A DNA stretch of 64,000 nt from Shewanella piezotolerans WP3. GTDB taxonomy: Bacteria; Pseudomonadota; Gammaproteobacteria; Enterobacterales; Shewanellaceae. The notes beneath the pieces were generated by a model that made no database searches, was not told the origin of the DNA, and worked only from the letters and a program-made list of their open reading frames with translations. Below, piece after piece: positions 1 through 9,703 of this stretch. Location of the stretch: positions 2,127,001 to 2,191,000 of the forward strand of contig NC_011566.1 in the NCBI RefSeq assembly GCF_000014885.1, read 5' to 3'. Positions within the stretch are counted from its first letter, which is position 1, and the number at the start of each line of letters is the position of its first letter. The position numbers and the translations under genes are program-made.

Positions 1-706
1 GCAAGGTCTAGCGGTGTTTGACTTAAGTGGTGCTTATCGGTTTGAAGCGTTAGATAAATATCCTAAGTGGTATGGTTTTACTCATGAATATCCACAAGTG
101 CTTGCTGATGCTGTTTATGGTTTAGCGGAATGGAATGCAGAGAAAATCGCAACCAGTAAAATGATCGCGGTACCGGGTTGTTATCCTACTGCATCACTCA
201 CGGCACTTAAGCCTCTGGCCGATTTACTTACCGATGTAATGCCGGTGATTAATGCAGTCAGTGGTGTGACAGGGGCGGGTAGAAAAGCGCAACTGCATAC
301 TAGCTTTTGTGAGGTGAGCTTAACGCCATACGGCGTACTTGGGCATAGGCATCAACCTGAAATTGCGACCCAGCTAGGCCAAGAAGTTATCTTTACTCCT
401 CATCTGGGAAATTTTAAACGCGGCATACTTGCCACCATTACGGTGCAATTGGCTCAAGGCACCACGGCTAAAGATATTGAAGCGGCTTATCAGTGTTATG
501 ACAATGCGCCCCTTGTAACGGTAAAGCAGAATCAATTTCCGAAAGTTGATGATGTGGTGCAAACACCTAACTGCCTTATCGGTTGGAAGTTTGACCCTGA
601 AACAAATTACCTCGTGGTCACAAGTGCAATTGACAACTTAATGAAGGGGGCTGCGAGTCAAGCCTTGCAATGCATAAAGATTCATTTTAACGAATTGTTA
701 AAATAA
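1..706 (+). CDS. argC: N-acetyl-gamma-glutamyl-phosphate reductase (5' partial)
   Basis: NADPH-dependent reduction of N-acetylglutamyl phosphate to the semialdehyde, third step of arginine synthesis. The frame is open from base 2 (reading QGLAV before FDLSGAYRF), so the true start lies before the window and the N-terminal NAD(P)-binding part is missing. The active-site cysteine signature is visible as VPGCYPTAS, followed by the GVTGAGRKA segment and the HRHQPE motif that carries the catalytic histidine in this family. It heads the arginine cluster and ends 17 bases before the likely argB start, so the two are probably cotranscribed. Confidence 0.96.
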   Translation, partial: QGLAVFDLSGAYRFEALDKYPKWYGFTHEYPQVLADAVYGLAEWNAEKIATSKMIAVPGCYPTASLTALKPLADLLTDVMPVINAVSGVTGAGRKAQLHTSFCEVSLTPYGVLGHRHQPEIATQLGQEVIFTPHLGNFKRGILATITVQLAQGTTAKDIEAAYQCYDNAPLVTVKQNQFPKVDDVVQTPNCLIGWKFDPETNYLVVTSAIDNLMKGAASQALQCIKIHFNELLK

Positions 707-723
707 CAACTTTGGATCCTAAA

Positions 724-1524
724 ATGGCAACATTAAATACAGAGCTGAATACTAAACCTGTCATGGTACTGAAAGTCGGTGGAGCACTGTTACAGTGTGA
801 AATGGGCATGGCACGTTTAATGGAGACTGCGGCAAAGATCCTTGCAGATGGTCAACCATTGATTATGGTGCACGGTGGTGGATGCTTGGTCGATGAGCAG
901 CTTAAAGCCAATAACATGGTCACTGAAAAGTTAGACGGGTTAAGGATTACTCCTGCTGAACAGGTTCCGGTTATTGTCGGCGCACTCGCTGGTACCTCGA
1001 ATAAAATCCTGCAGGCTGCAGCAATCAAAGCTGGCATCACCTGTTTAGGTATGAGCCTTGCCGATGCTGACATGATGACAGCGAGCATTAAAGATCCACA
1101 ACTCGGATTCGTTGGTGAAGTTGAGCCAAATGATGCCAGTTACTTAGAGTTTGTATTAGCTAAAGGCTGGATGCCAATTGTGAGCTCCATTGCCATCAGT
1201 AGCCAAGGCGAAATGCTGAATGTGAATGCAGATCAAGCGGCCACTGCACTAGCAAAACTTGTTGCCGGCAACCTTGTGTTGTTGTCTGATGTTTCAGGTG
1301 TACTTGATGGCAAAGGACAACTGATCAGCAGCTTGAATCGTAAAGAAATTAACGAACTAACTAAGATTGGTGTGATTGAAAAAGGCATGAAAGTTAAGGT
1401 CGAAGCCGCTCTTGATGTTGCGGAGTCGATGGGGCAAGCCGTTCAAATCGCATCTTGGCGTCATGCCGAACAACTTATTGCACTAAGCAACGGTGAAGCC
1501 GTTGGTACTCAGATTCAACCTTAG
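724..1524 (+). CDS. argB: Acetylglutamate kinase
   Basis: Phosphorylates N-acetylglutamate with ATP, the second step of arginine synthesis. It is an amino-acid-kinase fold protein with the N-terminal nucleotide loop KVGGALLQ, the HGGG loop, and the substrate/ATP motifs VNADQAAT and LLSDVSGVLDGKG. The conserved C-terminal EKGMKVKVEAA is also present. The frame is open from a TTG at 712, but the ATG at 724 (MATLNTELN) is the more credible start; about 266 residues is normal for the family. Gene order argC-argB-argF with gaps of 11-17 bases indicates one operon. Confidence 0.95.
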   Translation: MATLNTELNTKPVMVLKVGGALLQCEMGMARLMETAAKILADGQPLIMVHGGGCLVDEQLKANNMVTEKLDGLRITPAEQVPVIVGALAGTSNKILQAAAIKAGITCLGMSLADADMMTASIKDPQLGFVGEVEPNDASYLEFVLAKGWMPIVSSIAISSQGEMLNVNADQAATALAKLVAGNLVLLSDVSGVLDGKGQLISSLNRKEINELTKIGVIEKGMKVKVEAALDVAESMGQAVQIASWRHAEQLIALSNGEAVGTQIQP

Positions 1525-1535
1525 GGAGCGGTTTC

Positions 1536-2444
1536 ATGAACCATCTATTATCAATTAAAGACCTATCGCAACAGCAGCTTTTAGACTTGCTAGCGTTAGC
1601 AAAAAATATTAAAGCAAACCCAGCGGATTACAGAAAAGCTCTCGACGGTAAAAGTGTGGTGATGCTATTTGAAAAGCCTTCACTAAGAACCCGTGTCAGC
1701 TTTGATATTGGTATCAATAAGCTAGGTGGTCACTGTTTGTACCTCGATCAACAAAATGGTGCGCTGGGTAAACGTGAGCCTGTATCTGATTTTGCCGCCA
1801 ACATCTCTTGTTGGGCAGACGCTATAGTTGCGAGAACTTTCTTGCACTCAACCATTGAGCAGCTAGCAGAGCACGGTTCGGTACCTGTGATAAATGCATT
1901 ATCTGATCTTTATCACCCTTGTCAGGGTTTAGCCGACTTTTTAACCTTGTCTGAGCAGTATGGCGATGTGAGTAAAGTAAAGCTTGCTTACGTTGGTGAT
2001 GGTAACAACGTGACACACTCATTGATGTTTGGCGCCGCAATATTAGGTGCGCACCTCACAGTGTTGTGCCCACCAGGTCATTTCCCTGATGGTAACCTTG
2101 TTTGTGAAGCTCAAGCATTAGCTGCAAAGCATGGTGGCACGTTAGTGCTTAGCTCAGACATTGAGGCGATAGCAAACCATGATGCCATCTATACCGATAC
2201 ATGGATTTCGATGGGAGACAATGCATCAATGGAAGAGATTGAAGCCAAATTTAAGCCTTATCAAGTTAATGCCGAGTTAATGGCCGCGGCGGGTGCTAAG
2301 CACTTCATGCATTGCTTGCCAGCGTATAGAGAAGTCGAAGCAACAGCAGAGATTGTAGATGGTGAGTGTTCATTAATACTGCAACAGGCTGAGAATCGTA
2401 TGCATGCGCAAAATGCCGTGCTTGTAACTCTATTTAGTCAATAA
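1536..2444 (+). CDS. argF: Ornithine carbamoyltransferase
   Basis: Transfers the carbamoyl group from carbamoyl phosphate to ornithine, giving citrulline. The carbamoyl-phosphate motif appears as FEKPSLRTRVSF (S-L-R-T-R instead of the textbook S-T-R-T-R, a variant I believe is common in Shewanella ArgF). The catalytic HPCQ, the ornithine loop TDTWISMG and HCLPA are all present. Length 302 residues is typical. It starts 11 bases after argB with a GGGAG-like ribosome site, consistent with translation from the same message. Confidence 0.95.
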   Translation: MNHLLSIKDLSQQQLLDLLALAKNIKANPADYRKALDGKSVVMLFEKPSLRTRVSFDIGINKLGGHCLYLDQQNGALGKREPVSDFAANISCWADAIVARTFLHSTIEQLAEHGSVPVINALSDLYHPCQGLADFLTLSEQYGDVSKVKLAYVGDGNNVTHSLMFGAAILGAHLTVLCPPGHFPDGNLVCEAQALAAKHGGTLVLSSDIEAIANHDAIYTDTWISMGDNASMEEIEAKFKPYQVNAELMAAAGAKHFMHCLPAYREVEATAEIVDGECSLILQQAENRMHAQNAVLVTLFSQ

Positions 2445-2499
2445 TTTGTGTGGGTTCGCGTTGGCGAGCTAAACCAGAAATAAAGTGGTAGGAAATAAA

Positions 2500-3729
2500 A
2501 TGTCAGCAGAAACAAAGAAAACAGACGTTAAAAAAGTTGTACTTGCGTACTCAGGTGGCCTTGATACTTCGGCGATTATCCCTTGGCTTAAGGAAACTTA
2601 TGATAACTGCGAGATCGTCGCTTTCTGTGCCGATGTGGGTCAAGGCTCAGAAGAGCTTGAAGGTTTGCATGAAAAGGCAATCGCATCTGGCGCTTCCGAG
2701 TGTTATATCGTCGACTTGAAAGAAGAGCTGGTGGCTGATTATATCTACCCAACGATTGCAACTGGCGCCATTTATGAGGGTACATACCTGCTAGGTACCT
2801 CGATGGCGAGACCTATTATCGCTAAAGCTCAGGTAGAAGTAGCCCGTAAAGTTGGTGCAGATGCTGTATGTCATGGTTGTACAGGTAAAGGTAATGACCA
2901 AGTACGTTTCGAAGGTTGTTTTGCGGCATTAGCCCCCGATCTTAAGGTGATAGCCCCTTGGCGTGAGTGGGAGATGGTAAGCCGTGAAGATCTGCTTGAT
3001 TACCTTGCTGAACGTAATATCGAAACGACAGCTTCTGCGACTAAGATTTATAGCCGTGACGCTAACGCTTGGCATATCTCCCATGAAGGTGGTGAATTAG
3101 AAGATCCATGGAACGAGCCGACTCAAGGCGTGTGGACCATGACCGTTGCACCAGAAGACGCACCGAATACACCAGAATATGTGGCATTAGAGTTAGAGCA
3201 AGGCAAGATCACTAAGGTAAACGGTGAGGCATTGTCCCCTTACAAGGCTTTAATGTTACTTAATGACCTTGCTGGCGCACATGGCGTGGGACGGATCGAT
3301 ATTACTGAGAACAGGCTGGTGGGCATGAAGTCTCGTGGCTGTTACGAAACGCCAGGCGGCACAGTGATGTTCGCTGCACTACGTGCAATTGAAGAGTTGG
3401 TACTGGATAAAACGAGCCGTGAATGGCGAGAGCAAGTTGGCGCTCAAATGGCTCACCTTGTTTATGATGGCCGTTGGTTTACACCGCTTTGTGAGTCACT
3501 ACTGGGTGCTTCAAAGCCGCTGGCGGATCTGGTTAATGGTGAAGTGGTCATTAAACTCTACAAAGGCCAAGCGAGTGCAGTGAAAAAACGTTCACCTAAC
3601 AGCTTATATTCTGAAGAGTTTGCTACTTTTGGTGAAGATGATGTTTATAACCAGAAGGATGCTGAGGGCTTTATCCGTTTGTATTCTCTGTCTAGCCGGA
3701 TCAGAGCGTTACACGGTCACAACAAGTAA
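2500..3729 (+). CDS. argG: Argininosuccinate synthase
   Basis: ATP-dependent condensation of citrulline and aspartate to argininosuccinate. The N-type ATP pyrophosphatase P-loop AYSGGLDTS lies at about residues 16-24, and the family signatures GCTGKGNDQVRFE and YETPGG follow. The frame is open from a GTG at 2485, but the ATG at 2500 is preceded by AGGAA at a good distance and gives MSAETKKTDVKK, 409 residues, the usual size. It lies 55 bases after argF in the arg cluster. Confidence 0.96.
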   Translation: MSAETKKTDVKKVVLAYSGGLDTSAIIPWLKETYDNCEIVAFCADVGQGSEELEGLHEKAIASGASECYIVDLKEELVADYIYPTIATGAIYEGTYLLGTSMARPIIAKAQVEVARKVGADAVCHGCTGKGNDQVRFEGCFAALAPDLKVIAPWREWEMVSREDLLDYLAERNIETTASATKIYSRDANAWHISHEGGELEDPWNEPTQGVWTMTVAPEDAPNTPEYVALELEQGKITKVNGEALSPYKALMLLNDLAGAHGVGRIDITENRLVGMKSRGCYETPGGTVMFAALRAIEELVLDKTSREWREQVGAQMAHLVYDGRWFTPLCESLLGASKPLADLVNGEVVIKLYKGQASAVKKRSPNSLYSEEFATFGEDDVYNQKDAEGFIRLYSLSSRIRALHGHNK

Positions 3730-3807
3730 TATTCGTAAAATTACTCATCAATTTTAATATTTAAATGGCGGACGAGCAGTCCGCCCAGCATTTAAGAGGA
3801 AGCCAGC

Positions 3808-5193
3808 ATGGCATTATGGGGTGGCAGATTTAGCCAAGAGAGCAGCGCACTGTTCAAACTTTTTAACGACTCATTGCCTGTGGATTACCGCCTGATTGAG
3901 CAAGATATTATCGGTTCGATTGCGTGGGCAAGTGCTATTACTCAAGTTGGGGTATTAACCACTGACGAGTGCACCCAATTACATGCTGCGTTAAACGAGC
4001 TGTTAGCGGAAACATCGACGAACCCTGAGTTGATTATCGCTTCAGGTGCAGAAGATATTCATAGCTTTGTTGAGCAATCTCTAATAGCGAAAGTGGGTGA
4101 TTTAGGTAAAAAGTTACACACAGGTCGTTCGCGTAACGATCAGGTCGCAACCGATCTTAAGCTTTGGTGTAAAAAAGAGGGCCAGGAGCTACTTGAACTG
4201 CTAGGCAAATTAAGAACTGCACTTATCGAACTCGCGGAGCGTGAAATCGATGCTGTTATGCCTGGTTACACTCATTTGCAAAGAGCGCAGCCGGTTTTAT
4301 TCGGCCACTGGTGTCTCGCCTATGTTGAGATGTTTGAGCGTGATATCAGTCGACTGCAAGATGCTTTGAAGCGCGCCGATACTTGTCCTTTAGGGACTGG
4401 TGCGTTAGCGGGTACTGCTTATCCAATGGACAGAGTAAAGCTTGCGCAGTCGCTCGGTTTCGCAAGCCCAACGCTTAACAGTTTAGATACTGTCTCTGAT
4501 AGAGATCATGTGGTAGAGATCTGTAGCGATGCCTCAATTAGCATGATGCATTTGAGCCGTATGGCTGAAGATCTTATCTTCTTTAACAGTGGTGAAGCGG
4601 GCTTTATCGAATTAGATGACGAAGTGACATCGGGCTCGTCGCTAATGCCACAAAAGAAAAACCCTGATGCTCTTGAGCTGATTAGGGGCAAGACGGGTAG
4701 GGTGTATGGCAGCTTAATCGGTATTCTTACTACGATGAAAGCTCTGCCACTGGCTTATAATAAAGATATGCAAGAGGATAAAGAGGGGCTGTTTGATGTT
4801 ATGGACAGCTGGGCGATTTGTCTAGAGATGGCAGCATTAGTGCTAAGTGGTTTACAAGTTAATCGTGAAAGAACATTAAGCGCTGCGCAGCAAGGCTATG
4901 CAAACTCGACGGAGCTGGCTGATTACTTAGTGGCTAAAGGTATGCCGTTTAGAGAGGCGCACCATGTGGTCGGTGAAGCCGTTGTTAATGCTATTGCGAA
5001 ACAAACACCGCTGGAAGACTTGCCTTTAGAAGAGCTGCAGAGCTTTAGCGCAATTATTGAAGCGGATGTGTATGAGTGCCTAACGATTGAGTCTTGTTTG
5101 GCTAAACGTGAAGCATTAGGTGGTACTTCGCTTCCACAAGTTAAATCTGCACTTGCGGGAAAACAAGTAATACCAATTGCATTAAGTATTTGA
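3808..5193 (+). CDS. argH: Argininosuccinate lyase with a repeat-derived C terminus
   Basis: Cleaves argininosuccinate to arginine and fumarate, the last step of the pathway. It is a fumarase/aspartase superfamily enzyme; the signature GSSLMPQKKNPD with the catalytic serine loop is intact, as are HTGRSRND near the N terminus and TSGSS. It is 461 residues long, slightly more than the about 457 of E. coli ArgH. The last seven codons (IPIALSI) and the stop fall inside the terminal inverted repeat of the element at 5170-5435, so the native end of the protein has been replaced. The catalytic core is unaffected and the enzyme is probably functional. Confidence 0.95.
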   Translation: MALWGGRFSQESSALFKLFNDSLPVDYRLIEQDIIGSIAWASAITQVGVLTTDECTQLHAALNELLAETSTNPELIIASGAEDIHSFVEQSLIAKVGDLGKKLHTGRSRNDQVATDLKLWCKKEGQELLELLGKLRTALIELAEREIDAVMPGYTHLQRAQPVLFGHWCLAYVEMFERDISRLQDALKRADTCPLGTGALAGTAYPMDRVKLAQSLGFASPTLNSLDTVSDRDHVVEICSDASISMMHLSRMAEDLIFFNSGEAGFIELDDEVTSGSSLMPQKKNPDALELIRGKTGRVYGSLIGILTTMKALPLAYNKDMQEDKEGLFDVMDSWAICLEMAALVLSGLQVNRERTLSAAQQGYANSTELADYLVAKGMPFREAHHVVGEAVVNAIAKQTPLEDLPLEELQSFSAIIEADVYECLTIESCLAKREALGGTSLPQVKSALAGKQVIPIALSI

Positions 5194-5435
5194 CCATTTC
5201 AGAGCCCCTCAGCCTTTTCAATTCAAAGCGCATTGGTAAAGAAATGGTTATTCCCTTTTAAGCCAATGCAAAGCAGAAGTGGAAAGACTGAAGGGCTCAC
5301 GTAGTGCGGGTTTCAAAACGCTGTATGCTTCGCTATGGGATTTGGATATAGAATAACTATTAGCTCAAATCCCACTACTTGCCTACAACGTTTTGAATTC
5401 CCGTTGAATGGTCAAACTTTTAATGCAATTGGTAT
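5170..5435. mobile_element. MITE-like element with about 29-bp terminal inverted repeats
   Basis: The left end (ATACCAATTGCATTAA, then TTTGACCATT) and the right end (AATGGTCAAA, then TTAATGCAATTGGTAT) are inverted copies with about three mismatches over 29 bases. The interior folds into nested hairpins: GAGCCCCTCAG at 5202 pairs with CTGAAGGGCTC near 5288; GCATTGG pairs with CCAATGC; GGGATTTG pairs with CAAATCCC; and CGGGTTTCAAAACG near 5307 pairs with CGTTTTGAATTCCCG. No reading frame codes for a transposase. A diverged copy lies at 20969-21160 in the opposite orientation. This is a small non-autonomous, palindrome-rich repeat inserted into the 3' end of argH. Confidence 0.8.
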
Positions 5436-5462
5436 AAGTTAAACCACGATTAGGTCAATAAT

Positions 5463-5498
5463 AAAAGGCGGCTATTTCTATAGAAATAGCCGCCTTTT
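5463..5498. terminator. Bidirectional terminator between argH and mrcA
   Basis: A perfect 36-base palindrome: AAAAGGCGGCTATTTCTA followed immediately by its complement. It has A/T tracts at both ends, so it can act as an intrinsic terminator for both converging genes. Confidence 0.9.
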
Positions 5499-5510
5499 TA
5501 ATTGATGTAA

Positions 5511-8063
5511 TTACTGAAACAGATCTTCTTCCTCAGACTTATCGATAAAGATATCGCTGTTGTCTTCCTCTTGTTCAGTAACATATTCAGTCGGCTCAGT
5601 ACCAGCAATAAAGTACTCAAATCGGGTGGTATAGTCCGTTTTACGGCTTAACTTGCCTGTGGCTAAATCGATACGCGCAGAAACAATGCCTTCAGGTGTT
5701 TTGGTCGGTTCAACAGGTGTACCTGCCAGTGCATCCTTCATAAACTCATTCCAAGCGGGGCCAGCTGTTTTTGCGCCAGCTTCTGCCAGTGATATCTGAT
5801 CTTTGGCACCATTAGCATTCCAGCTTGTTCGGCCTAGCTCTTGGCTATGATCATCGAAACCAACCCAAACCGTGGTGGCCAGTTTAGGGTTAAAGCCACT
5901 AAACCAAGTGTCGCGAGATTCGTTAGTAGTACCGGTTTTGCCGGCAATATCTCGGCGTTTAACCACTCTTGCTGCACGCCAGGCTGTACCATTCCAACCA
6001 GTGCCTTTACTCCAATCACCGCCGCCCCAAATAACGCTTTTGAGCGACTCGGTAATAAGGAAAGCTGTTTGCTCGGAAATAATTTGTGGCGCAAAACGTG
6101 AGTCCTCATTACCACACTGCATTGTGGCTGGGGTTGTACTATCCATTTCTTCTGGCACTTCACTCTGTAGTTCATTGGCCATAGCTGCAAAAGGATCATC
6201 AGCTAATAGCGGTTCTGTTGCTGTAGGTGTACAAGCAAGGGTCGGATTAGCAGATTCAATCAAATCACCATTGGCCGATTCTACTCTTTCAATAAAGTAA
6301 GGTTCGACTAGGTAGCCGCCATTAGCAAAGGTTGAAAAGGCGGTGACCACTTGTAGTGGAGTTACCGATGGTGAACCCAATGCTATAGATTCATTACGAG
6401 GTAAATCAGCAGGATCAAAACCAAACTTCACTAGCTGCGCAATGGTTGCATCTAATCCGCTATAGCGCATAGCGCGAACCGACATTACGTTAATTGACTG
6501 AGCGAGACCGACACGAAGTCTTGTTGGACCGCCATAGACATCTGGAGAGTTTTTAGGGCGCCAAGCAGTGCCTTGGCGTGTATCAGGTTTATTAATCGGC
6601 GCGTTGTTGATCAAGGTTGATAAGGTATAGCCCTTCTCTAAAGCCGCAGTATAGATAAATGGCTTGATGTTAGAACCTAGCTGACGTTTAGCTTGAGTGA
6701 CACGGTTATACTGGCTCATGTAAAAGCTAAAGCCACCGACTAAATTACGAATCGCACCATCATGTGGGTCAACTGACACAATAGCGCTAGCGACTAACGG
6801 TACCTGGCTGAGTTGCCAAATACTGCCATTGTTACGGATCCAAACTTGTTGCCCTGCGGTTAGTACCTCGGTTGCAAGTTTAGGCGCCTTGCCTTGACGT
6901 TTATTAGTGATGAACTTTCGTGCCCACTTAATGCCATCCCATGGAAGTTCGTATATCTCCCCTTTAGCGGTCACCACCTTCGCACTCTGCTCATCAACGC
7001 TGAGCACTGCTGCAGGATACATCCCTTGAAATGAACCAGTCTGCTTTAATTTGGCCTTTATCTCTTCATCGTCAGGCTGAACATCGCTCCAAAGTACTTT
7101 GGTTCGCCCGCGGTAACCATGACGCTCATCGTAAGCATAAACATTATTACGGAGGGCTTTTTGTGCATCCATCTGCAGTTTAGAGTCGACGGTGGTGTAG
7201 ATGTCGTAGCCGCCGGTATACGCTTCCTCTTCACCGTACTTTTCAACTAAGTAATCACGTGCCATTTCCGAAATATAAGGGGCATATAAATCGATGACTG
7301 CGCCATGGTATTTCGCGGTGATTGGTGCCTGTATCGCTTCTTCATATAGGGCTTGGGTGATATTTCGTTTCTCAAGCATACGACTGAGCACCCAGTTCCG
7401 ACGATTGAGAGCACGAGTTGAATTTCTAATTGGATTAGCCGCAGAAGGTGATTGCGGTAAGCCGGCAATCATCGCCATTTCAGGAAGAGTCAGTTCGTTT
7501 AGTTCTTTACCGTAATAAACTTGAGCTGCAGCTCCAACACCGTAAGCACGGTTGCCAAGAAAAGAACGGTTAAGGTAGAGAGTTAAGATCTCTTCTTTAT
7601 TGAGCGCTTTCTCAATTTTTAAGGCGAGAAAGATCTCTTTTGTCTTACGGATATAGGTTTTGTCTCGGGTTAAAAAGAAGCCTCGAGCGACTTGCTGGGT
7701 AATTGTACTTGCACCCTGACTCTTTTTGCCTGTGGTCACCAAAATAAATGCTGCACGAATGATACCAATTGGGTCGATACCTTTATGTTCGAAAAAGCGT
7801 GCATCCTCAGTATCCAGTACCGCGTTAATGAGTTGTTCAGGTACATCTTCATAATGAACTGGAATACGGCGTTTCTCACCAAATTGAGAGATCAATTTGC
7901 CGTCACTACTATAAATCCTCAATGGCGTTTGTAGTTTTACCGTCTTAAGCGTAGTGACATCGGGTAGCTCAGGAAGCACATAAAAATACGCTGCCACAAT
8001 AGCACCAATGCCAAGTAGCCCAAGGCTAAAGAAAGCAATAACTAAACGTTTTAACCACTTCAA
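5511..8063 (-). CDS. mrcA: Penicillin-binding protein 1A (bifunctional glycosyltransferase/transpeptidase)
   Basis: Class A PBP that polymerises glycan strands and cross-links peptidoglycan. It has a short cytoplasmic tail and a transmembrane helix at about residues 7-29. The GT51 domain carries the catalytic Glu86 in TEDARFFEH and the QGASTITQQVARG motif. An OB-like insert follows, then the transpeptidase domain with the SxxK serine at about 464 (GSNIKP), SIN, and KTGTT near the C terminus. Length is 850 residues, as expected. It is divergent from pilM, the standard gammaproteobacterial arrangement. The C terminus is acidic. The outer-membrane activator LpoA is encoded at 24767-26671. Confidence 0.96.
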   Translation of the reverse strand: MKWLKRLVIAFFSLGLLGIGAIVAAYFYVLPELPDVTTLKTVKLQTPLRIYSSDGKLISQFGEKRRIPVHYEDVPEQLINAVLDTEDARFFEHKGIDPIGIIRAAFILVTTGKKSQGASTITQQVARGFFLTRDKTYIRKTKEIFLALKIEKALNKEEILTLYLNRSFLGNRAYGVGAAAQVYYGKELNELTLPEMAMIAGLPQSPSAANPIRNSTRALNRRNWVLSRMLEKRNITQALYEEAIQAPITAKYHGAVIDLYAPYISEMARDYLVEKYGEEEAYTGGYDIYTTVDSKLQMDAQKALRNNVYAYDERHGYRGRTKVLWSDVQPDDEEIKAKLKQTGSFQGMYPAAVLSVDEQSAKVVTAKGEIYELPWDGIKWARKFITNKRQGKAPKLATEVLTAGQQVWIRNNGSIWQLSQVPLVASAIVSVDPHDGAIRNLVGGFSFYMSQYNRVTQAKRQLGSNIKPFIYTAALEKGYTLSTLINNAPINKPDTRQGTAWRPKNSPDVYGGPTRLRVGLAQSINVMSVRAMRYSGLDATIAQLVKFGFDPADLPRNESIALGSPSVTPLQVVTAFSTFANGGYLVEPYFIERVESANGDLIESANPTLACTPTATEPLLADDPFAAMANELQSEVPEEMDSTTPATMQCGNEDSRFAPQIISEQTAFLITESLKSVIWGGGDWSKGTGWNGTAWRAARVVKRRDIAGKTGTTNESRDTWFSGFNPKLATTVWVGFDDHSQELGRTSWNANGAKDQISLAEAGAKTAGPAWNEFMKDALAGTPVEPTKTPEGIVSARIDLATGKLSRKTDYTTRFEYFIAGTEPTEYVTEQEEDNSDIFIDKSEEEDLFQ

Positions 8064-8623
8064 AGGAAGATTCCATGAATGTAAATAAGACCCGTAGTAT
8101 ATAAGCCGTTGAAGAAATGGTGAAGTAAAAGCCTAAGGATTAATGTTTAGATTAACCAAATTAGCTTGATTGGCTGCAAAATTACCTAGAAAAGTGTAAA
8201 TAGGCGAGAGTTCTGCCTATCAAAGTTTTTTCTTTGAATTAAGGGAGTACTTAAGATGCAACTGATTACATAGCCATACATTAGGACTTAAATAGAAATT
8301 GAAGCGCCTAAATTGTGCGGTATTCGATCTTATTGAAAATAAATACGACTGAAAATCAACCTCCGTCAGAACTGTGGCGTTAGTTATAAATACTGGTGTA
8401 GCGGCTTTTGTCAGCATTAATGTCTGTATATCGCTGTAAATTAGTGTGGATAGTAAAAATGATATAGGTTTTTAGTCTGACACAGTATAGGGCGATATAA
8501 GTAGTTATTTAAAGTCAATAAAATGGCAATTGTAAAATCCAGAAACATTTTGTACAAATAGCTATAACGCGTAGATTGTGTGCTAATCTATTTTTGAAAA
8601 TAATAATAAAGTGACGTTGGACT
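8064..8623. other. mrcA-pilM divergent intergenic region (560 bp)
   Basis: AT-rich spacer that must hold the promoters of mrcA (leftward) and pilM (rightward). A 65-codon reverse-strand frame at 8220-8417 has no convincing ribosome site or recognisable product and is not called. I see no repeat, RNA gene or strong operator here. Confidence 0.5.
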
Positions 8624-9703
8624 ATGCTTTCAAATATATGGAAGCGTCAGGCTCCGCAGATGGTTGGGATTGATATTGGTTCCCATGAAGTTAAAGCGAT
8701 TCTGCTGAGTAAGACTGCTGATGGATATAAAATACTAAGTCATGCTGCTATCCCGCTAAAAAAGGGGGCGGTAAACGATCATGAAATTCGTGATACGGAA
8801 GCCGTTTCCGAAGCAATGAAGCAGGTTAAGCGCTCACTTCCTAAAACCACGAAATTTGCCGCGGTGGCCGTATCTGGCTCTGCTGTTATGACCAAAGTTA
8901 TCTATATGGATTCTTCTTTAAGTGAAGAAGAGATGGAAGCCCAGATAGAGATCGAAGCTGATAATCTTATTCCTTATTCCTTAGACGAAGTTAATATCGA
9001 TTTTGAAACGCTTAGTGCCAATAAAACAGATCCAAGTAAAGTCGACGTACTACTTAGTGCTTGCCGCTCTGAAAATATTGATAGCCGAATCGATGCCCTT
9101 GAGGAAACTAACCTTGAAGTAAAAGTTGTCGATGTTGAAGGTTATGCGTTAGGCCGTGCTTTTGAAATGATATCGGCGCAGTTACCAAAAGGTGCAGACA
9201 ATAAAGTCGTGGCTCTGGTTGATATTGGTGCAAACATCACCACATTTTCAGTGGTCGAAAATGGCGAAACAACATTTGTCCGAGAGCAGGCATTTGGCGG
9301 AGAGCAATTTACTCAGTCGATACTCTCTTTTTATGGCATGACCTATGAGCAAGCAGAACAAGCTAAGCTTGCGGGTGATTTACCACGTAATTACATGTTT
9401 GAAGTGTTATCCCCTTTTCAAACTCAATTGCTTCAGCAGATAAAGCGCACGTTACAAATCTATTGTACCTCTAGCGGCAAAGACAGAGTGGACCATATCG
9501 TATTGTGTGGTGGAACAGCCAAGCTTGAAGGTATGACAAACCTGATGATTAATGAATTGGGTGTGAATACTGTTATAGGCGATCCGTTTAAAGGTTGTTT
9601 GCACGCCGATGATGCAGTTAAGCAACAGCTCCAACCTGACATTGGTAAATATATGTTGGCATGTGGATTAGCGTTAAGGAGTTATGCTGAATGGCGAACA
9701 TAA
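8624..9703 (+). CDS. pilM: Type IV pilus assembly ATPase-like protein PilM
   Basis: Cytoplasmic actin/FtsA-fold protein that binds the N-terminal tail of PilN and couples the inner-membrane alignment complex to the pilus motor. The nucleotide-binding segments are visible: GIDIGSHEVKAI at the N terminus, VDIGANITTFSVV in the middle and VLCGGTAKLEGM near the end. Length 359 residues is typical. It is the first gene of pilMNOPQ and overlaps pilN by 13 bases, indicating translational coupling. Confidence 0.95.
   Translation: MLSNIWKRQAPQMVGIDIGSHEVKAILLSKTADGYKILSHAAIPLKKGAVNDHEIRDTEAVSEAMKQVKRSLPKTTKFAAVAVSGSAVMTKVIYMDSSLSEEEMEAQIEIEADNLIPYSLDEVNIDFETLSANKTDPSKVDVLLSACRSENIDSRIDALEETNLEVKVVDVEGYALGRAFEMISAQLPKGADNKVVALVDIGANITTFSVVENGETTFVREQAFGGEQFTQSILSFYGMTYEQAEQAKLAGDLPRNYMFEVLSPFQTQLLQQIKRTLQIYCTSSGKDRVDHIVLCGGTAKLEGMTNLMINELGVNTVIGDPFKGCLHADDAVKQQLQPDIGKYMLACGLALRSYAEWRT

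Noticed and set aside
5841..6300. Two forward-strand frames of 86 and 142 codons opposite mrcA
   Set aside because: Shadows of the PBP1A coding sequence on the reverse strand, which has all catalytic motifs.
8220..8417. 65-codon reverse-strand frame in the mrcA-pilM spacer
   Set aside because: No ribosome site, AT-driven composition and no recognisable product.
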